Assembly (NCBI GenBank): GCA_903863315.1
Contig: CAIPBN010000135.1
Location: 1 to 21,260 of the forward strand
Reading direction: 5' to 3'
Length of the DNA: 21,260 bases
From: an uncultured Verrucomicrobiota bacterium
GTDB taxonomy: Bacteria; Verrucomicrobiota; Verrucomicrobiia; Limisphaerales; SXTU01
Shown here: positions 15,526-21,260 of the stretch, piece by piece
Position numbering within the stretch: the stretch's first letter is position 1
Layout: each line of letters opens with the position of its first letter
The notes under the pieces: generated by a model
Database searches by the model: none
What the model was told of the DNA's origin: nothing
What the model saw: the letters and a program-made list of their open reading frames with translations, nothing else
Position numbers and translations under genes: made by a program

Positions 15526-16853
15526 CCACAGCTCCACGTCCCCCCGTCCCTTCGTCCCTCCGTCTGTTTGGCCGCCGCCTCGACCGCCGCACCTTCCTTC
15601 GCGCCGGGGCCGTGTCACTCTCCCTGCCGCTCCTCGACGCGATGCTGCCCGCGGTCGTGGGTGCGGAATCCAAGGCGTTGGCGCAGGCTCTCCAGCCGCA
15701 GCGCATGGTGCTCCTGCACCGTCCGCTTGGCACGTATCACCCGTTCCTCTTTCCCGAAAAAGCCGGCCCGGACTACGAGGCCACGCGCTTCCTCAAGCTG
15801 CTCGAACCGCATCGCGGGCGCTTCACGGTCATCTCCGGCATGGGCCACGTCGGCTACCCGAACTCGCACCACACGGAGTCGGCCATCTTCACCGGCGTCG
15901 CGCCCGAGGGCATCAAGCGCGCGGACGACATCCACAACTCTGTCTCGCTCGACCAGTTTGTCGCCCGGCGCATCGGCGCGCAGACGCGTGTTCCGCACCT
16001 TGTGCTGAACACGGCGAACTGCGCCTCGCTCTCGTGGAATGAGAAAGGCGTGCCCACGCCCTTCGAGCGCAACCGCGCGCAGGTCTTCCGCCGCCTTTTC
16101 CTCGACGGCACGCCGGAGGAAATTGCCCGCGAAGTGAAGCGCCTCGAAACCGGCCAGAGCATCCTCGACGGCGTGCGCGGCCAGTTGAAGTCCCTCAGCC
16201 GAGAACTCGGCGGCGCGGACCGCGACCGCCTGGACCTCCTCGCCAATTCCATTCGCGAGGCCGAGGGTTTTCTCCAGCAGGACCAGGCCTGGGCCGCGAA
16301 GCCAAAGCCGAAGGTGGCGGCGACCGCGAAGGAGTTCGACCAAGCCGAGCACTGGGTCGCCGCGCAGCAGCAATGGTTCACGCTCGTCCAGCTCGCGTTG
16401 CAGACGGACTCGACGCGCCTCGTGGTGCTGGGCCTCGGCGAACACAACCAGAACGGCCAGCCCGACCTCGCCATCGGCCATCACGACGCCTCGCACCACG
16501 GCAAGGACCCGGCGAAAATCGAGCAGCTCGCGCGCTACGAGGAGAAGGAGTATCGCAACTTCGCCGGCTTCCTCGACCAGCTCGTGGCCGCCAACGAGAA
16601 CGGCCGCCCGCTGCTGGACCGCACGCAAATCCTCTTCGTCAGCAACCTCGGCGACGCCTCCGCGCACAGCTCGGACAACCTGCCCGTCATTTTCGCCGGC
16701 GGCGGCTTCAAGCATCCCGGCCACCTCGCGTTCGACCGCAAGAAGAACACGCCCATGTCGAACCTCTTCGTGCGGATGCTGCAACACGCGGGCATCGAAA
16801 CCGACCGGTTCGGCAGCAGCACCGGCGCGTTGTCAGAATTGAAGTCAGCATGA
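15522..16853 (+). CDS. Tat-exported HXXSHH (DUF1552) protein, set B
   Basis: A 443-residue DUF1552 protein. The twin-arginine signal is D21-R-R-T-F-L-R27 followed by a hydrophobic stretch to about residue 48. The exact family motif is present as H321-D-A-S324-H-H326, in the stretch GHHDASHHG. It shares FLFPEKAGPDY, LQTDSTRLVVL and VIFAGGGFKHPGH with the set A protein, so the two are closely related paralogs. The frame is also open from an ATG at 15510; 15522 is preferred because it makes an ATGA overlap with the four-helix-bundle gene. Its own stop overlaps the next ATG at 16850-16853. These overlaps tie three genes into one translational unit. The biochemical role of the family is unknown. 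Confidence 0.88.
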   Translation: MTTAPRPPVPSSLRLFGRRLDRRTFLRAGAVSLSLPLLDAMLPAVVGAESKALAQALQPQRMVLLHRPLGTYHPFLFPEKAGPDYEATRFLKLLEPHRGRFTVISGMGHVGYPNSHHTESAIFTGVAPEGIKRADDIHNSVSLDQFVARRIGAQTRVPHLVLNTANCASLSWNEKGVPTPFERNRAQVFRRLFLDGTPEEIAREVKRLETGQSILDGVRGQLKSLSRELGGADRDRLDLLANSIREAEGFLQQDQAWAAKPKPKVAATAKEFDQAEHWVAAQQQWFTLVQLALQTDSTRLVVLGLGEHNQNGQPDLAIGHHDASHHGKDPAKIEQLARYEEKEYRNFAGFLDQLVAANENGRPLLDRTQILFVSNLGDASAHSSDNLPVIFAGGGFKHPGHLAFDRKKNTPMSNLFVRMLQHAGIETDRFGSSTGALSELKSA

Positions 16854-18769
16854 AATCCTTTTGCCTGCTTGTCTTGGGCCTGCTGACCGCGTCGTTGCCG
16901 GGTCGCGCGGCTACGGCGGAGACTGCCGACGCGGAAACGCGCCGCAAGGAGGTGCGGCAGACATTCCTCAACGACATCGTTCCGTTCCTCAAGGCGAACT
17001 GCTTCGAGTGTCACGGGAACAAGAAGCGGAAGGCGGGCGTGGATTTCTCGCGCATGATTAACCGGCCCGAGGCGGCGGATTACCGGCGGGTCTGGCAGCT
17101 CGCGCTCAACAGCGTGCGCGACCACGAGATGCCACCGCGCGACGCGGACAAGCAGCCCACGGACGCCGAGCGGCAGCGGTTCGCGGACTGGATTGGCACC
17201 ATCAAATTCCTCAGCGTGAAGGACCCGGGCGTGTTCGTGATTCGCCGGCTGACGAAGGTCGAGTATGGCAACACCTTGCGTGACTTGCTGGGCGTGGACC
17301 CGGCAGTCGCGGCTGAGTTGCCGGAGGACGTGGCGGGTGAAGGGTATCTCAACGCCCTCTCGCCGTTGCAGACGGAGCAGTATCTCGGCATCGCGAACGC
17401 GGCGCTGGACCAGGCGCTCGGGCCCGTCGGCGGCAAGCCGACGAAGTTGCAGAAGACGCTGTTCGGCGAGCCGCCATCGCCCCGCAGCGATGCGCGGGAG
17501 GCGGCGCGGAAGGTGGCCCGTTCCTTCGCCCGCAGCGCGTATCGGCGTCCGCCGTCGGATGACGAAATCGAGGTGCTGCTCAAAGTCTTCGACCTCGCAC
17601 GGGAGAACCAGCTTGCCTACCCGGCGGCGTTGCGGCTGCTTCTGAAGGCCGTGTTGGTCTCGCCGCAGTTTCTCTTCATCACGCCCGCGCAGGAGGCGGT
17701 GCCGGGCGAGGTCATCGTGCCGTTGGATGACTACCAGCTCGCGTCGAGGCTGTCGTATTTTCTGTGGGCCACCCAGCCGGATGCGGAACTGATGTCGCTC
17801 GCCGACAAGGGGAAGTTGCACGAGCCGGCGGTGCTCCGCGCGCAGGTGAAGCGGATGCTCGCGGACAAACGGTCACGCGCGCTCTTCGACGGCTTCGGCG
17901 CGCAATGGCTCGGCGTGGGCGGGCTGAAGGAAAAGACTTTTGACACGGCGAAGTTCCCGCAGATGACGCCCGCGTTGCGGCAGGCGATGTATGACGAGGC
18001 ACGGCTGTTCTTCGAGAGCATCGTGCGCGAGAACCGGAGCGTCGTGAACTTCGTGGACGGGGACTACACCTTCCTCAACGGCACGCTCGCCCCGCTCTAC
18101 GGCCTCCAAAAGAGCGTCAAGGGCGCGGAAATGCGCCGGGTGAAACTCGCCGATGCGAACCGCGGCGGCATCCTCGGCATGCCCGGAGTGCTCGCCGTGA
18201 CCTCGATGCCCGAGCGCACCAGCGCGGTGAAGCGGGGCGTGTGGGTGCTGGAACAAGTGCTCGGCCAGCACGTGCCGCCCGCGCCGGCGAACGTCCCCAC
18301 TTTGGAAAAGCAGGACCGGCAGAAGGTCGCGAACCTGACCTTGCGCCAGCGCACCGAATTGCACCGCACGAATCCCGCCTGCGCCAATTGCCACAAGCTG
18401 CTCGACCCGATTGGCTTCGGCCTCGAAAACTTCGACGCCATCGGCCGCTGGCGCGACCACGATGACTCGGGCGGGCCAATTGACGCGGCGGGCGAGTTGC
18501 CCGGCGGCAAGCGCTTCGCCACGCCGAAGGAGCTGAAGATCATCATCGCCAGCCGCCAAGATGACCTCGCGCGCAACCTTACGGAGAAGCTGCTGGCCTT
18601 CGCGCTGTGCCGGCGGTTGGAGGGTTACGACCAGCTCGTGGCTGACCAGCTCGCCGAGAACTTGGCCCGCGACGGCTACCGGATGCAGACCTTGCTGACC
18701 GAGATTGTCACGAGTTACCCTTTCCTCAATCGCCGCGTCCAAACCACCGTTACGACCAATGCAAAATAA
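16850..18769 (+). CDS. exported cytochrome-c-like DUF1592 protein, set B (short form)
   Basis: A 639-residue protein with a signal peptide (about residues 1-20). The first CxxCH is C51-F-E-C54-H55 in ANCFECHGNKKRKAG, and MPPRD follows. DUF1587 (RRLTKVEYGNTLRDLLG), DUF1595 (AYRRPPSDDE), DUF1592 (LASRLSYFLWATQPD), DUF1588 with the second motif C511-A-N-C514-H515, and DUF1585 come in the usual order. Unlike the set A and set C proteins it lacks the beta-rich insert between DUF1587 and DUF1595, which makes it about 190 residues shorter than set A. The frame runs upstream through most of the preceding gene's 3' part. ATG 16850 is chosen for the ATGA overlap and the signal peptide. Its end overlaps the next gene by 11 bases. 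Export and two likely heme sites suggest redox work in the periplasm, on an unknown substrate. Confidence 0.9.
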   Translation: MKSFCLLVLGLLTASLPGRAATAETADAETRRKEVRQTFLNDIVPFLKANCFECHGNKKRKAGVDFSRMINRPEAADYRRVWQLALNSVRDHEMPPRDADKQPTDAERQRFADWIGTIKFLSVKDPGVFVIRRLTKVEYGNTLRDLLGVDPAVAAELPEDVAGEGYLNALSPLQTEQYLGIANAALDQALGPVGGKPTKLQKTLFGEPPSPRSDAREAARKVARSFARSAYRRPPSDDEIEVLLKVFDLARENQLAYPAALRLLLKAVLVSPQFLFITPAQEAVPGEVIVPLDDYQLASRLSYFLWATQPDAELMSLADKGKLHEPAVLRAQVKRMLADKRSRALFDGFGAQWLGVGGLKEKTFDTAKFPQMTPALRQAMYDEARLFFESIVRENRSVVNFVDGDYTFLNGTLAPLYGLQKSVKGAEMRRVKLADANRGGILGMPGVLAVTSMPERTSAVKRGVWVLEQVLGQHVPPAPANVPTLEKQDRQKVANLTLRQRTELHRTNPACANCHKLLDPIGFGLENFDAIGRWRDHDDSGGPIDAAGELPGGKRFATPKELKIIIASRQDDLARNLTEKLLAFALCRRLEGYDQLVADQLAENLARDGYRMQTLLTEIVTSYPFLNRRVQTTVTTNAK

Positions 18770-20126
18770 ATTCCGCCTCTCGCGCCGGGCCTGTCTGAAA
18801 GGAATCGGAGCCACGCTTGCCCTGCCGCTTTTGGAAACCATGGGCTGGGCCGAAGCGAAGGCCCCCAAGCCGCCGGTGCGCCTCGCGTTCATGTATATGC
18901 CGCACGGCGTCGTCATGGATCAGTTCTGGCCCAAGTCGCCGGAGAGTTTCCTCACCTCGCCGCCGCCAGCGTTGGAATCGCTGCGACCGGTGCTCGACCA
19001 ATGCCTCCTGGTCAAAGGCATTTCGGGCGTGCCCATCGCGCCCTTCAACGGTGCACCGCACGCGCTCGAACTCTCCACCTGGCTCACCGCGAAACTGCCC
19101 GACGCAAGCCATCGCAATCGCATCGACATCGGCATCTCCGCCGACCAAATCGCCGCGAACTACTTTGGCGGCTTCACCGCGCTGCCGTCGCTGGAGCTCG
19201 CCACGATGCCGCAGACGCACAAGGAGAATCAGGAAGGACTGAACGAAGGCTATTACACCCATTGCAGTTTCAGTTCGCCCACCCAGCCTCTGCCCGCCGA
19301 GATCAACCCGCGCGTCGTGTTGAACCGTCTGTTCGGCAAGACCAACCAGCCCGGCCAGCCCACGCAGGTCAATCCCCTCGACCGCCGGATGCTCGACCTC
19401 GTGCTCGGCGGCGCGCGCGACCTGCGCCGCCGGCTGCCTAAGACCGACCAGGAAAAACTCGACGAATACCTCGACAGCGTGCGCTCGGTGGAACGCCGCA
19501 TCGCCGCCATCGAACATCGCCAAAAGGAGGCGGCGCTTTCCAAGGCCGGCGTCAGCTCCGCCAAGCGCAACGCCGCCGACTCCCCGCCCATCGAGATCAA
19601 GATTCCCGAGGGCGACCAGCGGAGCGAATACATGCAGGTGATGTGCGACCTCAACGTTCTGGCCTTCCAGACCGACACCACGCGCGTGAGCACCTACATC
19701 GGCTCGACGCCCAACGGCGTTTCGTATCCCGAGCTGGGCTTCAAGAACGAGCACCACTCGCAGACGCACCACAACAACGACGCGGAAATGGTCCGCAAGG
19801 TCGCCGCCATCACCGCCTTCAACATCGAGCAGTTCGCCCACATGGTGAAGAAGATGGCCAGCCTCCGCGAAGGCGACGGCACCTTGCTCGACAACTGCAT
19901 CATGATGTGGGGCACTGGCCTCGAAGATGGCAACAAGCATACGCGCGAAAACCTCCCCTTCATCATCGCCGGCAAGGGCGGCGGCTCGCTCAACACCGGC
20001 CGCTTCTTGGCTCACACGAAAGGCAACCAAGGTGACCTGCTCATGACGTTGCTCGCGTGCATGGGCGTGCCCATGGACCGCCCCATCGGTATTGCGACCA
20101 AGCAGATCAAGGAGATGACGGTCTGA
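18759..20126 (+). CDS. Tat-exported HXXSHH (DUF1552) protein, set C
   Basis: A 455-residue DUF1552 protein with the twin-arginine-type signal S8-R-R-A-C-L-K14 followed by ATLALPLLETM. The family motif appears as H333-S-Q-T-H-H338, in EHHSQTHHNND, with Thr replacing Ser. MYMPHGVVMDQFWP near the N-terminus, QTDTTRVSTYI and MMWGTGLEDGNKH are typical. It is less similar to sets A and B than they are to each other, so it probably represents another subfamily. The frame is open from 18705, but ATG 18759 puts the Tat signal at the N-terminus. It overlaps the preceding cytochrome gene by 11 bases, which implies coupled translation. Confidence 0.88.
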   Translation: MQNKFRLSRRACLKGIGATLALPLLETMGWAEAKAPKPPVRLAFMYMPHGVVMDQFWPKSPESFLTSPPPALESLRPVLDQCLLVKGISGVPIAPFNGAPHALELSTWLTAKLPDASHRNRIDIGISADQIAANYFGGFTALPSLELATMPQTHKENQEGLNEGYYTHCSFSSPTQPLPAEINPRVVLNRLFGKTNQPGQPTQVNPLDRRMLDLVLGGARDLRRRLPKTDQEKLDEYLDSVRSVERRIAAIEHRQKEAALSKAGVSSAKRNAADSPPIEIKIPEGDQRSEYMQVMCDLNVLAFQTDTTRVSTYIGSTPNGVSYPELGFKNEHHSQTHHNNDAEMVRKVAAITAFNIEQFAHMVKKMASLREGDGTLLDNCIMMWGTGLEDGNKHTRENLPFIIAGKGGGSLNTGRFLAHTKGNQGDLLMTLLACMGVPMDRPIGIATKQIKEMTV

Positions 20127-20177
20127 TCCTCGCCTCAACCTGCCGCCCGGCCGCACCTGATGCTTCCTGATTCAGGG

Positions 20178-20213
20178 ATGAACGAAAGCCTCGTCACGGA
20201 ACAACTCATATGA
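20178..20213 (+). other. 11-codon upstream reading frame overlapping the next start
   Basis: ATG 20178, preceded by CAGGG, opens 11 sense codons ending in TGA at 20211-20213. That stop shares the ATGA at 20210-20213 with the start of the set C cytochrome gene. It could be a short leader peptide for translational coupling across the 83-base gap, or chance. Confidence 0.25.
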
Positions 20214-21260
20214 ATCAGCCGCTCACAGTCGCTGGGCTATCTGCCGTGTTTGCCTTGCTCACGGCTTTCGCCCTGAAGACCGAAGCGGCGCTCGGGCCAG
20301 CCGCCTACTTTTCCCAGCACTGCACTGAATGCCACGACAAGGACGCGAAGAAGGGGAATCTGGACCTGACTTCGCTCAAGCCGGACTTCACCGATGCGGA
20401 GAACTTCGCGCGCTGGGTTAAAGTTCACGACCGCATCGCGTCCGGCGAGATGCCGCCGAAGAAGTCCGCGCGTCCGCCGGCGAAGGACACGACTTCGGTG
20501 GTGAAGGCGTTGCGTGAGTCGCTGCTCGCCGCCGAGCAGGCGCGGCTCGCGGGCACGGGCCGCACCGGGCTGCGCCGGCTCACGCGCGCGGAGTATGAGA
20601 ACACCATTCGCGACCTCTTCGACATGCCGGGCATCGCGCTTCAGGGCAACCTGCCCGCCGACGGCTCGGCACACGGCTTCGACAAGAACAGCGACGCGCT
20701 CGACATCTCGCACGTGAACCTCGCCAAGTATGTCGAGGCCGCCGAGCACACGCTGGAGTTGGCCACCGCCACGCGCCCGACCGCGCCGACGCGGCAGTAT
20801 CGCCGCATCTCGCTGATGAACGCCGGCGGGTTCGTGACGCATGTCGTGATGAACGGCGACGGCGTGCTGCTGCGGAACAAAAAGCCCGACCCGGACGTCC
20901 CGCCTGCCGGCGAGTGGACGCATGTGGACCAGGGCGCGCACGAGCGACTTGGCATCTTTACCACGAACAGCAGCACCGGCCTCTTCCGCCACGAGGACGA
21001 GTCGCTCAGTCCTTACTTCATCGAGCACGTCACGATTTACCCCGGCCGCTACCGGGTGCGCACGTCGGTGTGGGCGTTTCAGTGGGACAAGGGCCAGGTG
21101 CTCCCCGCGCGCGGCACGGAGGCAGCGCGGCTTTCCGTCGTGCAACTTACCGGCGACGGGCGCGGCGGCCAGCATCCGAGCTACGTGTTGGGTTATTACG
21201 ATGCGCCATCGCTCACGGCGAAGGAGCACGAACTGGTCACGTGGCTGAACCACAACGAAA
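20210..21260 (+). CDS. exported cytochrome-c-like DUF1592-family protein, set C (partial, runs off the right edge)
   Basis: The reading frame from ATG 20210 stays open for 350 codons to the window end, so the gene is truncated by the window. A signal peptide spans about residues 1-27. The cytochrome motif C38-T-E-C41-H42 sits at exactly the same position as in the set A protein, and the flanking sequence (DAKKG, LDLT, LKPDF, GEMPPKKSA) is nearly the same, so the two are close paralogs. DUF1587 follows (RRLTRAEYENTIRDLFD, about residue 122-140), then a beta-rich insert with VTIYPGRYRVRTSVWAF near residues 275-290. The DUF1595, DUF1592, DUF1588 and DUF1585 parts are expected beyond the edge. 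Function is unknown for the family; an extracytoplasmic redox role is inferred. Confidence 0.88.
   Translation, partial: MNQPLTVAGLSAVFALLTAFALKTEAALGPAAYFSQHCTECHDKDAKKGNLDLTSLKPDFTDAENFARWVKVHDRIASGEMPPKKSARPPAKDTTSVVKALRESLLAAEQARLAGTGRTGLRRLTRAEYENTIRDLFDMPGIALQGNLPADGSAHGFDKNSDALDISHVNLAKYVEAAEHTLELATATRPTAPTRQYRRISLMNAGGFVTHVVMNGDGVLLRNKKPDPDVPPAGEWTHVDQGAHERLGIFTTNSSTGLFRHEDESLSPYFIEHVTIYPGRYRVRTSVWAFQWDKGQVLPARGTEAARLSVVQLTGDGRGGQHPSYVLGYYDAPSLTAKEHELVTWLNHNE

Noticed and set aside
16373..16849. Upstream extension of the set B cytochrome frame
   Set aside because: It would overlap the DUF1552 gene by nearly 500 bases and would bury the signal peptide inside the protein.
18750..20156. 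Minus-strand frame of 468 codons opposite the set C DUF1552 gene
   Set aside because: The Tat signal and histidine motif are on the + strand; the antisense product is low-complexity Val/Gly/His/Arg-rich.

Overview
The window is about 21 kb of GC-rich, gene-dense bacterial DNA. The gene content points to the PVC superphylum, most likely Verrucomicrobiota, less likely Planctomycetota. The main reason is three sets of the HXXSHH (DUF1552) plus planctomycete-type cytochrome / DUF1587-DUF1592-DUF1588-DUF1585 proteins that are characteristic of that group. A four-helix-bundle (S23-type) gene and weak Shine-Dalgarno sites are compatible with this. The assignment is inferred from gene families, not from a marker gene. 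No tRNA, rRNA, CRISPR array, transposase or phage gene was seen.

Region 1 (1-4532, + strand) is the inner-membrane half of a Pel exopolysaccharide locus: pelD (c-di-GMP receptor with membrane segments, GAF and a degenerate GGDEF domain), pelE (membrane segments plus helical repeats) and pelF (GT4 glycosyltransferase). A 34-codon reading frame links pelE to pelF through an ATGA overlap. The expected pelG transporter gene is not downstream. The pelF stop overlaps the ATG of a 20-codon reading frame, followed by a small unrecognised gene (4611-5183) with more A/T-ending codons.

Region 2 (5309-6448) is a lone exported serine beta-lactamase-like hydrolase. It converges on the next gene across a 50-base gap that contains a hairpin.

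Region 3 (6499-11264) is a compact set of divergent and convergent genes suggestive of envelope-lipid metabolism. It holds a GT4 mannosyltransferase-like enzyme (-), an Mpo1/DUF962-like polytopic membrane protein (+), a class III PLP aminotransferase with a hydrophobic N-terminal anchor (-) and a phosphatidylserine-decarboxylase-family enzyme (+). The combined function is not known to me; it is the best candidate in this window for an undescribed lipid pathway.

Region 4 (11323 to the right edge, + strand) alternates Tat-exported HXXSHH/DUF1552 proteins with exported cytochrome-c-like DUF1592 proteins three times: 11323/12589, 15522/16850 and 18759/20210. The last gene is cut by the window end. 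A four-helix-bundle protein gene sits inside the row and overlaps the following DUF1552 gene by ATGA. The junctions are 6 bases or overlapping in most places, so this is probably one or two long operons making three related but non-identical extracytoplasmic two-protein sets of unknown substrate.
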